The notes below the pieces were generated by a model, which was not told the DNA's origin, did not search any database, and saw only the letters and a list, made by a program, of their open reading frames with translations. From NCBI GenBank assembly GCA_000499405.2, contig HG738136.1, positions 372,001 through 436,000 on the forward strand: a stretch of 64,000 nucleotides of DNA, written 5' to 3'. Below, one piece after another: positions 49,493 to 62,295 of the stretch (its first letter is position 1; each line of letters starts with the position of its first letter). This stretch comes from Onchocerca volvulus (lineage: Eukaryota; Nematoda; Chromadorea; Rhabditida; Onchocercidae). Both the position numbers and the translations under genes were made by a program.

Positions 49493-51091
49493 TGAAGCAA
49501 TTTATATTTATTGAGGACGTTAGAATTATAAGTTGTTAAATATTTGAGCATTATTGTCCTAAAATATGGTAAATAACAGAGAGCATTATTATCCTAAAAT
49601 TTGGTGAACAACAAATTGTATCTTAATTTACTTGTTGATTTCTTCATCAGACATTAATATTACTATGCCAAGAAGAGACAACGATCAACACTTTCATTTT
49701 GAAAAAAAGTAATTTAAATTTGTAGATCTTATAAATTACTGGAGTATCACTGAGTAAGCAGTGAATTCATTAATAGTAATATAACTGGAATAGCGTAAAT
49801 TTGGTTTTTTTGAGATTTTTTTCGAAAAAATTGCAAAATTTGTCTCTTAAAGCATGAAAAATTCCAGAAAATTCATAGAATTTTGTCAGAACTAATTTAA
49901 AATCCCTATAAAATCTAAATTACTACATATTCAATGGTTCGAAAGATAATTTTATGAAATTTATGCTCATTAGTTTGAAATTACTTTTTTGCGCAAATTT
50001 GAAATCAATTTCCAAATCAATGATAAAATTTTAAGCATTCATTTTTTCTCGGATTATTCAATTTGTTACTGTAAAGTAAATTACCGGAAAAAAACAGTAT
50101 TTCGTTTTTCAAATTGAAAATTTTAAAAGTAAACATTTTACACAAATATTAGCATTACTTAACTGTAGGATTCTACCTCAGTTTTGATTCGAATGTAAGC
50201 ACATTTATTATTTTCATACAAAATGCAAAAAATGAATAAATAAAGAAAAAGTTTAAAAATTTTCTTCAGAGTAATAAAAAAAAAAAAAGAAATCTTTCAA
50301 AAAATTTAAAACTATCCGTTTTTAAGCGTATACAAGAGTGTATACAAAATTTCTGAAAATTTTGAAGATGATAGTATGTTAAACTGTCTGCATTAATTAA
50401 TTTAGAATTGTAAAAAAGGAACATCTGATGAACTGTTAGAATATTATTTTGAAATTTGGCCTTAAAATTAAGGAAGTTATTTATCGCCAAATAAAGTGTA
50501 CTATCTGACCTAATTTTTTTCTCTTTTTTTTTTTGGTGACGAAATAAAAGGAAAGAAAAAAGTACAGTATTTGTAAAGCACATGAAAACTTGTTATTAAC
50601 AAGGAAAAAAAAAAAGAAAGAGAAAATCCAGTGATTCAAACAATTGACAATACTATCATATATAAAGAAATCGTATCACTCATTTATCTGTAGTGTGTTT
50701 TTTCTTTCAGCACTTACTTCTAAAAACGTATTAATTTTAATTTTGTACATCAAAAATGTTTTTATCTAGAAGATCAAATTAATTTTTCCCAGAATTATCA
50801 TAATTTAATAGGTTAAATTATTGTGTTCCATGAATATTGAATTATGGAAGATTAAGAATGTTAATTTATCCCAGAAATACGTCATACGATAATTTTATTC
50901 TTATCATTTCATTAATGTAGCAGTAAAATTTTAATTAAGCAAAATTTAATGAAAAGTTTTAATTCAGGAAAACAATTTTATATTATATTTTATTGCATTA
51001 CAAGAAATATTTATTTGAATTTAAAATGACAATATAAGTTGTTTGATCAATCCCATTTAACAAACTCGGAAATATAAATTGATTATTTCAG
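49493..51091. other. AT-rich DNA upstream of the Tyr/Pro-rich gene
   Basis: No supported exon. It presumably carries the promoter of the gene at 51098. Confidence 0.5.
51084..51091 (+). promoter_or_regulatory. probable trans-splice acceptor of the Tyr/Pro-rich gene
   Basis: TTATTTCAG ends at 51091, six bases before the ATG at 51098, with no coding exon upstream. Confidence 0.5.
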
Positions 51092-51097
51092 AACACG

Positions 51098-52008
51098 ATG
51101 AATGGTTTAATGCTGAATATTATAATGTTAGTTCAATAAATTTTTAAATAAATTAGAAAATTGTTGAACAATTACATTACGAAAAATAAAATAGAAGTAT
51201 TATTATACTTATCTATTTATTTTTCGTTTATTACTTACTTCTTAACGATAGCACTTCCAAAATTACTCAAACAATAGAAGTGATTAAAGTATGTAATAAG
51301 ATCATAATAGGATCAGGATAATAGAAAACAGTAGTCTAAATTTATCAAACATTATTTAATATTAGTAAAATAAAATCCTTTTACTGAATAATAATTTGCA
51401 TTATCTATGCAACATTATAAAATTTCAGATTTTTTACTGCATTAGAAATTATTAGTGGCGATAGTGACAGTCCACGCAACCGCAATAGGGCTGCACCAAA
51501 GGTAAGTTTCAATTTTTAAATTCCACATATAATTATTATATATTAAAGAAATATGACAAATTGCTATCATCAGAATTATCTCCTTCAGGTGTTAATCTTG
51601 GATGACATATGAATTAAATCATGGAATAACTAGAAATTGCCAATTTTCTTGCTCTTTTGAAAAAAAAATCTTACTCTCTTATACTCTTAAGAAAACTTAA
51701 ATATTGCTTTTTATTTTCAGTCAGTTCGTTATTATCCTGATGATGATCCTTTATTTCCTCCTCTGCCTGATTATGAACCTGGCTATTATCCTCGACGTTT
51801 CTTTCCTTTATATTATTATTACCCTCATTCGCCATATTATTATGGACGTTACCCTTATTCTCCATATTATGGACGTTACCCTTATTCTCCATATTACCCG
51901 TATTTTTATGGTAGATACTTCTATCCAAGCTTTTATGGTCCAGGATTTCGAAGAGGCAGACATGGATATGGATATCTGTCATATGTCAGTCCGAAGAGAA
52001 GCAAATGA
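51098..52008 (+). CDS. Tyr/Pro-rich small secreted protein (family 2 architecture)
   Basis: Exons 51098-51126, 51429-51501 and 51721-52008 give 129 residues; intron phases are 2 and 0, the same as the Gly/Arg-rich gene at 42057. Exon 1 plus the first part of exon 2 form a signal peptide (MNGLMLNIIIFFTALEIISG). Exon 2 ends in a short Asp/Ser/Arg region and a clean GTAAGT donor. The last exon reads SVRYYPDDDPLFPPLPDYEP, then a Tyr/Pro-rich core with YYGRYPYSP twice, and ends in a basic tail (FRRGRHGYGYL...PKRSK). There is no cysteine. The high tyrosine content would suit a cross-linked extracellular layer such as cuticle, eggshell or sheath; that is inference. It shares exon plan but little sequence with the Gly/Arg-rich genes. 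Confidence 0.72.
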
Positions 52009-52590
52009 TTATAAGATATTCAATACAATTTTAATGGTAAAATCTCATTGAAAAAAATCAAAAAATTTTAAATTGATTTATTATTTCTACATTACAAATA
52101 TATAGAGAAAAAAAATACAATGTAATGAATTAAAAGAGAAAGCACAAATACTTATCATCTAAAAAAAAAGAAAAAAAAAAAAGAAAAAAGTGCTGAAATA
52201 GGCAATATCATTTGAATTCAAATTACTAAGAATTTCGTCTTCGAAATTAATTATTATTATCATATTAATTTATTTGAAATTATCAGATTTCTCTCATTTC
52301 AGTTTCTTAAATCACAATTTGTAATTTTTTACATTAATTATTGGCTGTTCACTTCTTGAAATTGATTATTGATAATTAATTCTTATTGCTTATAATTCAA
52401 ATTGGCATTTTACGGTTAACAACCGGTTTTTTATTGTTTCACAAGTTTATGATTGTTTACTTACTTTACTATCTTTTCATTCCTGTTTCGTTGAATAATG
52501 ACATTGTTCTAGATATCCGTCAAAAATTTAAAAAAAAAAGGTTTTATCCGAATTGATATGTTGAAACAATGAATCAACTAATGACTGATA
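52009..52590. other. AT-rich 3' flank, no gene seen
   Basis: It contains an A/G-rich run at 52161-52189. Confidence 0.5.
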
Positions 52591-52593
52591 ATA

Positions 52594-53395
52594 TGTTGAA
52601 TATCGAAATGTAAACGACATTCTCACACAAGTGATTTCTCAAACTGTATTGTACTTGATGTTGACTGAATTTTGTTTCAGAATTAAAGATAAAATTTCTT
52701 TTCACTTTAACCTTGCACCTTTTCTCTTTAATTTTACGTAACTTTAAAAATGAAATATCTCATAAATAGTGAAATGAAAGATAAAAGATAAACTAAACCG
52801 CAAATCAAATGATTTTGCTTCATTCTATTTTCAGATAGATTAGACAAAGTATTTCAATATGACATCTTTTAGATATTTTATTTGTCAACATGAATACTGG
52901 AATGCCATGATTAAAATCAAAACAGGAAGAAATCATCGAATACTGATGTATAATTATAATATGGATCGTGGAGTGAATACAAACTTTTCTCAAACAAATC
53001 AGATGAAATGAAAAATTGCTATCGAAATACTGGACAATTTCTCCAACAATTGCTACTGTTTAACATTTAACATTTGCAAAATAATTCAATCATATTATCT
53101 TTACAAATCGAACAAAGCCATCATTCATCTGAATTTATATTGAGTATAAGGTAGAAATACTTAGGCAAGGTTGACCGATAACAGTGAATAGAAAGTCATG
53201 TAGCATTTACGGATATTGAACCTTCAACTTTATAATAATTTATGAGTATTTATTTTTCTTAATTAAAGAACTAATGTTCATTACCTGCATACATCATATT
53301 AAAAATGATAAGTCACATTATTCCGAATATCTAATCAATTTCAAGTTTATCTTATTAAATTAATCACCTGGTTTCTTAATTAAACATACAGCAAT
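52594..53395 (+). repeat. direct repeat, right copy, flanking the Tyr/Pro-rich gene
   Basis: It matches 48286-49135. A weaker third start of the same repeat (ATACTGGAATGTAAACATCC) appears at about 53460. Confidence 0.8.
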
Positions 53396-55915
53396 TGTGC
53401 GATTAGATAAATTAAACAAAAAAAGTGTTTTATCCACTGCAACAAATCAGTCATAAATCGAATACTGGAATGTAAACATCCTCCTTTTGATTTCTGGATT
53501 GTGTCGTATGTAATAGTAATGTTGAAAAGAGTGACAAATTCTTCCAAAGTAAAAAATATCAATATATCATTCATTTGTTGCATTAGGTAATACATTCTTT
53601 CTTTTTTTAGATTTTTTCCATCATTAGTGTAAAGATTTTAAAAAATTGGCTCATTTATTTTCCAATTTTTAAGATTCCTCCAAAATAATAACTGAAAATA
53701 CGGTTGACTGAAAATCATTGAAATTATTGCGTGTAAATTATTCATTGTCAACTGAAATCGCTGATCACGAATAATTGATCAATTAATGAAAATTGATAAT
53801 TTAATAGGTGTTTATCAAAGAGCACTTAATATTAGCATGAAACAGCAAGCTTATCTACATGAGGTTTTTCGAATTTGGAACATCAGTCTATATAATATAT
53901 CATCATATGTGGATTAATTCAGATCGAATGCGAAATTATATCGCGAAAAAATTGTTAAAATAAGTAAATTGTCTGATGAAAAAAAGATAAAAAAATTATA
54001 GTAAATAATATGATTTAAAATCATCAATTTACTTGCTCGGCTACTTTAGCTTAGAAAATTTTATTTGGCATTTAAAATACTAATCGATTTCACTGACATC
54101 TGGGAAACTTTTTGATAATGTAAAAACAAAAAAACATTAATGATCAAGATTTTCAAGATCAAAATTTTCTGCATCATCAACATGCCTTGAAATCATCCTA
54201 ATTCTAGTTTTATTATAAATTAATGTAAAATTTATTATAATATTAATTAACATATGGCAATACAGTTTATTTTGCGTACAATCAGAGTAAAATTCAGCAT
54301 TCCCTTAAGAAACGTTTCTACTGTTGAATAGATTATTTGTCCAGAAATCTATTCTCAGTAAATTTAACAGGAAATCTATATATATATATATTAGTGTTTT
54401 TTAATTAAATGAAAAAATCAAATCATGATTTCAAGAAAAATTTTAAAGAAAAAGGATGCCTCAGGCAATTTATCACTGTTGGTCTCGAAACCATGAAGAT
54501 TTTGATCTTTATGGTTTCGAGTAGCGAGTTTGATCATGAAGATTTTGATCAAATATTGAGGAAAACTAATCTGCTTTCTACATTGTCCGAAAATTAATTG
54601 ACTTTAATTGTTGCTGTTGTTTCTGCTGGCAGATGATTTCGTAACAAATTTTGCCTTATGCAGAATTTTTCGAATCTTATTTGAATAAAATTCGAAAAAT
54701 TTGAAACTCAAACCATTTTTAATTTGCCTGTTAATCATTCATGAATAGATCCCATTGCCTACCATATAAAATTGCGAAAAAAAAAAGACTGCAAATTTCG
54801 CTTAAACACATTCATTGAATACATTTCGTCTAAACACTAAATACATTCTTAAATGTTAAAATAAAATTAGGACGAATTATAATTAAATGGATTTCATGGT
54901 AGAAATCAATTTGCGGATCTTTTCTCCTAGACGTTCGAATAGTTACACATAATTGGGAAACTGCTTATTTCTGTTTCGACAGAATTTTCGCGATCAAAAT
55001 ACATTTCTTTCAAAAGTGAATCAAGGTGCAAGATGGATATCTTTGGATTCTAGTTAGGAATTTCGTTCCTCATTTTCATTTTTTTTTTTTTTTGCGACTT
55101 CTCGATCAATTATAAAAAGAAGTTATAACTATAATAAATTATTCTTATTTTTTATTTCAACTTCGGATCCGCTCGATGATGACGTAAAAACATCTTTTTT
55201 ATTTTTTCGATCATAAGCTTTTTTTTTTTTTAATTCGAATTTTTTTAAATCCTTTGCTTCCTCAATTATCAATCTGACGATTTAGAAAAGGCAACCAGAT
55301 CTTTCTTCCTTTAGTCTTTTCCCATATTTAATGTTAGCATATATACATTCAATTGGCAATAAGATAATGGAATACGTGCCATTTTGAAAAATTGACGGCA
55401 AATGGAATGTGATAGATGAGGCGATAGTTTATGGCTGCAGGTTTACGTGCGAATTTGAAGTTTAGTATGAAAGAAATTGTTTGGAAAACAAAAATTATTT
55501 TTTTTATTATTCTGTACTCGAATAAAAGAATTATCATTCAACTGCCATCTAATTGTATTCGTACTGCTGAGATTACGCAATGAGGAAGTGCAAAGGATAT
55601 GAAAAAGAAGTTCGACTATAATGGGTTATGAACATTTTTTTTTTGTGTTGGATTCATGTTAGTATTTTTTCATCAAAAATCTGTATATATATTGCTTTTG
55701 TTTTAGTCATAATAAAAATATAAATCCTTTTAAATTTGATTGATTCTTAATTTAAATACACAGCTCTCTGTTGTGTATTCACTTGGTTAATACACATGAA
55801 ATACACATGAAGTCCATGCGTAATTTTTTTTTATAATGAAACTGGAAATAGTCTTCAATGTTAAAAGTGTATTGATTTCCCCCTATCTTTTCTAATTCCT
55901 CCCGAATTCGAGCAC

Positions 55916-55946
<31 letters not shown>

Positions 55947-57019
55947 GTACATTCTCGTGCTGACGTTTTTTTTTTTTTTTTAAATTTTTTAAATTATCAA
56001 TGAATTATTATAGCCATAATTTCCTTTTATTATATATTATTCATTAAATACTGTTTGACGATTAAAGAAGTTTTTTCTTTCAATCTTTCCATATAATTAT
56101 GTTTGTTAGTATATAAATTTGGTGGATAATAAAATTGTAGGCTACGTGACATTTTGAAAATGATGGCAAACAGATATTCGTATTGACGGGATCTTTCCTT
56201 CATTCAACAATGGATGAAACAAGAATGGATTTTTCTCGATCTGGTAGTAACATCCGATAAGTTTTATGTAACAATCGACGACAAACATTTCAGTGATTAG
56301 ATTGGCAAAGAGACTTCAAAGCACTTTTATGAAACTTGGATAAAATATTTTTTTTAGTCACTTTTGAATCAATCAGTTTTACTGTTTTGTCTTAATTTTG
56401 AAATTTCAAAATGAATAAGATTTTAAAAAATTTAGACTTAACATTGAATTTTTATAAAGAAATCATTCTATTTTTTAATTCATATAAATCAATAATCTTT
56501 CCAAATTTCGATTTGAATAATTTTTATCTGAAGCCTTTATGTTTATCGTTCCTTAAAAAATATAGTAGATACATATTCCTTTTTTGTGATAAGTTTTTTT
56601 TTTTTCAATGAATGTGGAGAAATTTTCATAAAATCGAATTTTCAATTTCGAAAAAGGAACACACATAAGATTAACAAATCATTTGAAAATTAACAATTAC
56701 TTATTGTACTCCTCGCGATATCAGCGACAAGCCACGTACTTCTCTTTTTTGTATTCTATGTCGCTTTTTTCTTTCTGATAGTGACAAAATAATAGGTTGA
56801 ATTCTGTTCTTCAATTCTCACAGTTTCTTCAGTTTCGTTGTTTATTCACTTGGGAACGAACCTGAAACTATTATGATTAATTTATAAATCAACGTACGCA
56901 GCAAAACAATTACATTAACAATACAATTTCGACAATATCATGAAGAAATTATAATGCAAAAAAAAGGGGTGGGGAGATAGGTTACGGAAAAAAGAAGGAT
57001 TGGTATACCACGAGCTGGT
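53396..57019. other. AT-rich DNA, no gene seen
   Basis: No supported exon. It holds long T runs (55919-55946, 55966-55981) and a weak internal repeat (about 55320-55400 against 56090-56170, sharing GTGCCATTTTGAAAA-like text). The frame 54409-54597 contains a hairpin and is probably not coding. Confidence 0.45.
54484..54521. repeat. 17-bp hairpin
   Basis: CTCGAAACCATGAAGAT (54484-54500) and ATCTTTATGGTTTCGAG (54505-54521) pair at 16 of 17 positions around a 4-nt loop. Confidence 0.9.
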
Positions 57020-57166
57020 TCATCCGACCGAGCTCATGGCAGCTTGTTCGTTGAAATGATTTTTATACTCAGGGCCCTCATCTTCTTCGTGGATGGAGGA
57101 TCCTGATATCATTTTGTAGAGACAAGAAAGATCCTTTGTTGTCTCGGTAGCATGCGACTTTGGTGC
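57020..57166 (-). CDS. possible minus-strand terminal exon
   Basis: In a GC-richer island one minus-strand frame is open for 48 codons and stops at the complement of 57020-57022. It reads APKSHATETTKDLSCLYK, then ISGSSIHEEDEGPEYKN and ends QAAMSSVG, a hydrophilic acidic tail with a purine-rich first codon position. The acceptor is not clear: the best 3' signal (ACCACAG, complement near 57181) puts an in-frame TGA before this frame, so a different acceptor or frame would be needed. Other frames of the island are also open, so assignment is uncertain. No upstream exon was recognised. Confidence 0.33.
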   Translation of the reverse strand, partial: APKSHATETTKDLSCLYKMISGSSIHEEDEGPEYKNHFNEQAAMSSVG

Positions 57167-57712
57167 TCATGAGATTGTGCCTGTGGTTAGTTAATGATAA
57201 AAGTGAGCTTTCATTAACTTCGTAGACAAAAAATGATTTCAAAATCAACTACATCTAATATGCAATGTAAAATTTAAAACAAAGGGATCACTGATTTTCT
57301 TCTTTTATCCTTGCGATTTCAGCGACATTCTATAAAACACAGCCGTTTATCTAGGATAGAAGGGTTATTCTTAAAATTGGTTTGACTATTGCCGGTGTGA
57401 AAATTTCGACAACGGAAAGCTTCGATTGTTGTAATTGAAGCTAGTGACCTTTGTAAACTGTTATAATTTCGACCTTAAATTCTTCTACTTGATAATCTTC
57501 GGCTGTTATAATTTTTATTTCATAAACTTCTACTTCTTAATTTTCTATTCTATATATTAGTTTGTCATCATTTATTTGCGTATTAACTATAAACATAAAA
57601 ATTAATTGTCCACACATTCATCAATTCGACTCAAATCGTAAATCCTTACTTTTCACTAACAATTTTTTATTTTTTATTTTTTTTGAGTTTTCAAAGGAAA
57701 AATTCATGACAG
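57167..57712. other. intergenic or intronic DNA
   Basis: No supported exon. GCGATTTCAGCGACA-like text at 57315 recalls GCGATATCAGCGACA at 56717, a short repeated word of unknown meaning. Confidence 0.4.
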
Positions 57713-58033
57713 ATGCAAGCTAGCTCAGGAAGTGTCTTTTTACTGCTCTTATTATTAAATTCCATTATCTGCATCACTGTACCAATTCCTGAACAGGTTG
57801 CTTTTTACAATACTAGCTGAAAGATCAATAACATCCGATGATCCTTAAGATTTAAATAGTTTATGATTTTTGGAGATGATTTTTCGCATTTAAATTGCTC
57901 AAATATTTTTCTGTCCGGCATTTTAGATTGTTTGAAATTAACGATGACTGAAATAAACTATCGAGATCGTCTGGATTGCGGAAATTCGGACATGAAGAGG
58001 AAGGTTTTTCTGAGTAAATTGTTTTCTTATTAA
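57713..58033 (+). CDS. candidate small secreted cysteine-containing protein
   Basis: Exon 1 (57713-57796) starts directly behind GACAG and encodes a strong signal peptide (MQASSGSVFLLLLLLN...), ending PEQ before GTTGCT in phase 0. Exon 2 is taken from 57860, after TTTAAATAG, in phase 0. It reads FMIFGDDFSHLNCSNIFLSG, then ILDCLKLTM and RDRLDCGNSDMKRK. If it runs on, TAA lies at 58031-58033 (85 residues). Alternatively a GTTTTT donor after MKRK at 58003 joins a short last exon at 58437 (DMPLTSNLL). Three cysteines lie in the mature part. The 63-base intron is short, and the better-looking acceptor CATTTTAG at about 57926 would break frame. The signal peptide is the strongest evidence; the family is unknown. 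Confidence 0.45.
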
Positions 58034-61000
58034 AGTAAATTATTTTCTTATTTCTTGGATGATAATGATATTATTTATTTCTGCTATTTTGAGAAATATT
58101 GGTTTTGCTACTTCGATGAAATAGATAATGTGACGATAATCTTTGATCTTATGATAAATATGTGTTCATGTAAAAATGATTTTTTTTGTCGTACTCTATA
58201 AAAAAATTGCTAAAGATCTGACGAAGGTTTGATAAAGCATGAAAATATGATAAATGCCGGGTAAAATGTGAAGTTCGAAATTCCCAAAATATCTAGTATT
58301 GTTCAGAACATGCACATTGAAAACATGCATTTTGAAATTAACAAGAAGTATATATTTCTGTCCGAAATTGAATTTTTTTTCGTTGAAATATTGATTTAAA
58401 AATATTTCTGTTTGAATTTTTTTTATTGCATTTAGGATATGCCTTTGACTTCAAATTTGTTATAATGATTGATTTATTTTGCAAAAGCAGTGATATTTTG
58501 TGTCTTTTTCTTCATTTGAAAAAAATGTGTATTATTGATCAATTTTCTTCTCGTTCGAATACAATTTTGTTTTATCTTATAAACTTTATGGTAGTTTCTT
58601 TTGATAAATTTATGCTATAAAACAATAAAACAGGATGAAATGCGAAAATATTTATCATATAAAATTTTAGAGCAAATTTTAATCTGTGATGATTTCAATA
58701 AATTAGTAAATTATTATGTTACGTAGTTAATTCGGAAGTTTCTATTTTCATCAATTTTTATTCAAGTGACATTTTTTGTTCCACTGTGTAAAACTGTAAC
58801 TAAAATAATATCTTAATAAGAGATATTCAGATAATGAATGTGTGGAAAAACAATTGCGGCGAAGTTTTTTCTTTTTTTTTTTTACAATACATAATTGGAA
58901 ACTGTTATTAATTTCGAGTTTACTGATACCGAAAGAGAATCTGAACTCATTAAAATTTGAAACTGATAAATTCGAATGGTTCGTTGAGCATTAATTTTAA
59001 ATTAAATGGGGGTAACTCAATATCTGTATTTTTAATTATTATGGCTTGCAAAAAATAAAGTAGCAATGGGAAAATCGCAATCGGCAATTTGGCACTTTGG
59101 TGAATTTTAAAAAATTGGAAAAGTAGTACATGATAGAACAATCTGAAGAAATTGACAATAATATAAATCAAATGGAAGTATTTTTAATGCAACTGTTATG
59201 ATTAGAAAAGAACTTAAGATCAGCAGGTTTAGAGAAATTTTTTAAAAGTTTAGACAAAAATTTTTTTTCGAACTTTCTAGTACACTGTGATTGACTAATC
59301 AGTCAAATGCAGGAAGGATTAGAATTGCTTTGAATGATATTGACGTAGTATGCATTCTTTAGCGAATTAAAACGTAATTTTGAATATCAAAAGGAAATTT
59401 TATTTGTTTCAAAAAAAAAGATATAAATAATCAACTTATCTATACTTTCAATTTCATAGTTTGCTACTTCGATTAACATATACATCTCGAGAACCACATG
59501 GAGATCATTTTCGCATTTTAGAATTTCTGCAAAAGCCAATTCATCGTTTATATCTTCATTTCTCAGCTTTTATTTGCTTGGTATTTGCGCAAAAAATTCA
59601 CCTATTTAACGTTATGATGAAATGTCCAAATCAAAGAAAACAAAGTCAACAATAGGTTGAAAATGAAATTTTTTTGCATGATAAAAAAAATTGTCTTAAT
59701 AATGTATATTGTTTCAATCTTAATTTAGGTTTAATTTTCAATTTTCGGTCAAAAAATTTTGCTAAACATTTGGTATTATCATGCAACTTTAAAAATAAAT
59801 AAAAAATCTGATGAAAGAGACAAGATCCATTTTTTCTTTTTTTTTTCTTATTTGAGGAATACGAATGTACTTCACATATAAAACAACTAAGTGCATTTAT
59901 TTATAAAGCTTCAGAATTTTTTTTATTTTTCTAAAAATTTCGAATATTCCATTTCATTTTTTGTTTTTCATTTCAGATGCTTTCCTTTAGTTGCTTCCTC
60001 TCCTTTTTTTGATTATCATCTTTTTTTTGATTGAATTTTTCTTTAGCCAAATAGAAAAAAATGCAGTAAACTTTTTCAATATTCATTTTACTGCGATATC
60101 ACTATGCATCTGCAACGATGCAAATATATCAATCGTTAAATTGCAATCTTACATTTTAAGCTTAAATTTTTTTCTAAAATATAAGCAATAGAATGCTTTA
60201 AGATGCAAGCGAATGTTTCAAAAAAAAGGAAAATTTTCATTTGATGATCTATGATCGCTTCAATTTTAGAACTGATAATATTGATGATTATTGAGAATGA
60301 TATTATATTTCGGTATTATGTAAATTTCCTTTGTAATAGCTAATAACAAGAAAGCAGCATATTTCAATATGGTAAAAATATCGTTCATTGAAAAAAATTT
60401 TTTTTAATACAGCAAATAATAGCAAATTTAAATTAAACAGCAATATATCTATTTCTAGCATTTATGGTTATTTGTCGAGGGGAGAAAAGTGAATGATATT
60501 TCTTTTTTTTTTTTTTTTTTGATAAAAAGAATAACTAATTCTTTTATTCGATTCATTTTTATCAGAAAAAATATGATCGATCAGCTAGATGAAATATGCT
60601 GTTCTCAAATTATTAAATGTTAGAAAAAATTTTAATTGCTGTGATAATACAAACAGTTCTTTGTTATAAAATGCAATTAATTTAAACTTTCAGCCCTTTT
60701 AATGGACTAAATATTTATCAATAATTTGAACCAATTGTTAGCTTAATTATTAGATTATTGAAAATTAATTGCTACAACAAATAGTCAAGAAAAATTGTGG
60801 CTGATGTGAAAAAAAAAAGAAAAAACAAAAATTATCGGGAAATTTTCATTGATTTGACTTACTGCTTTTTCAATTTATTCGAATTTCAAGAGAACTGAAA
60901 AGTTGTGATTTTTATTAGCTTAATTCATTTCATATACATGCATATATGTATAAGAAATTCAGTAAAAAACATAAATTTGGACAAATGCTCATATTTTTAG

Positions 61001-61292
61001 ACATGTATAGTCATGTGCTTAATTTATTGATCACGGTTGAAAATTAGGTCATAATCATATGAGCTATTTCAAATTAACCAATAAACAATAAGATTTCGAA
61101 ATTTTGTTCCGATTTTAATTACTTCGATAAAATAAATAAAAAAAAAAATATTATGCAGTGGCTTATTCAATATGGCAGAATTGGTATGTTTTTTTATGAA
61201 TTGAACATTATTAAATAAATAAATAAATTAATTAATTAATTAACAAATAAATGAATAAATAAGTATAAATATAAATATATATATACAACAAT

Positions 61293-61327
<35 letters not shown>

Positions 61328-62052
61328 CAATATATACAATATATATTGTATTTATATTGACTTCATATTTGCTAGTTACAGGAAGAATTTTCACTTGTGC
61401 TTTTTTACAAATTGACGTTTGGCGAATTTCGATCATATTAACATATGTTGATATTTTAAAAATCGTGCCTTCAAAAAAATGCATCGTTTGAAAATATTTG
61501 ATTAACATCTGAATAAATGTTACATATTTACTTCGAATATTGACATTTGTTAGATGAAATCTGAAATGGAAAATTCTAATTTTTTATTTGAAAATTATTC
61601 CTGATTAATCGTCGATAGAACTAATCGGTTTTGTATTGTTAATGGGCTGAACATTTTTATCTTGAAAAATTTTTGTTTTTTTGTAGCTAATAACTTTTAG
61701 TTAAAGTTGGATGTTTCGACTGACTTTCAGTAATTGCTTCCCTGTTTATTTTCGATGATTAACCACATTTTTTTCTTTCTTCTTAATGTTATTTCTAAAT
61801 TTTATGTGAATTTCGAAAAATCTCACATCAAATAATTGGTTTAAATAAAATATTTCTGTAAATTTGATATGTGAATATAATAATGAAAATGTTCAGAAGT
61901 AAGTATCACTTTGTATAATGTTACTTTTTTATTTTAATGACAAATTATGAATTAATATTTTTTGTCTTCTCTCAGAAATAAACCTGTCTCCTGTCAAAAA
62001 TAAACCTTTCAAAAAATAAATTTTAGATGGTTCATTAAATTATAAAATTGAA
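58034..62052. other. AT-rich DNA, no firm gene
   Basis: A 64-codon frame at 59461-59655 (LLRLTYTSREPHGDHFRILE...) after TTTCATAG is protein-like but unsupported by partner exons. TTTCAG directly followed by ATG at 59978 opens only 11 codons. AT-dinucleotide and TAA-type repeats lie at 61215-61350. Confidence 0.4.
61300..61348. repeat. AT-dinucleotide repeat
   Basis: TATATATAT runs broken by a few ACA units follow a region of AAAT and AACA repeats from about 61215. Confidence 0.85.
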
Positions 62053-62295
62053 ATGATAAAGAATGCATTTTTGATAAGTGACATAACTGAGCAATATGCT
62101 TGTTTATTTGCCTATGATTTAATGTCTCTACATTACCAGAAGTTTAAAAGAAATGAAATATATATCGGAATTGGACGAACTTTGGAATTGAAAATTTTTG
62201 CTTTTATCTATAACTTCAAACCAGTCATTGGAATAGTTGAAGTTAGAAAGAAGAAACTATCTAGGGATAGAATTTTGCTTGTTTTTTGCTGCTAA
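62053..62295 (+). CDS. protein-like open frame, unidentified
   Basis: Eighty codons from ATG to TAA with mixed composition (ITEQYACLFAYDLMSLHYQK, NEIYIGIGRTLELK, FKPVIGIVEVRKKK). It is one of the few frames in this part that does not look like AT-rich noise. No trans-splice signal is seen at the start; ATTTTAG lies about 30 bases upstream, at 62027. It could be an exon of a spliced gene together with the exon at 62766 or a chance frame. No known domain was recognised. Confidence 0.32.
   Translation: MIKNAFLISDITEQYACLFAYDLMSLHYQKFKRNEIYIGIGRTLELKIFAFIYNFKPVIGIVEVRKKKLSRDRILLVFCC

Noticed and set aside
59978..60013. TTTCAG directly followed by ATG with a hydrophobic start
   Set aside because: The frame stops after 11 codons and no donor lies inside it.
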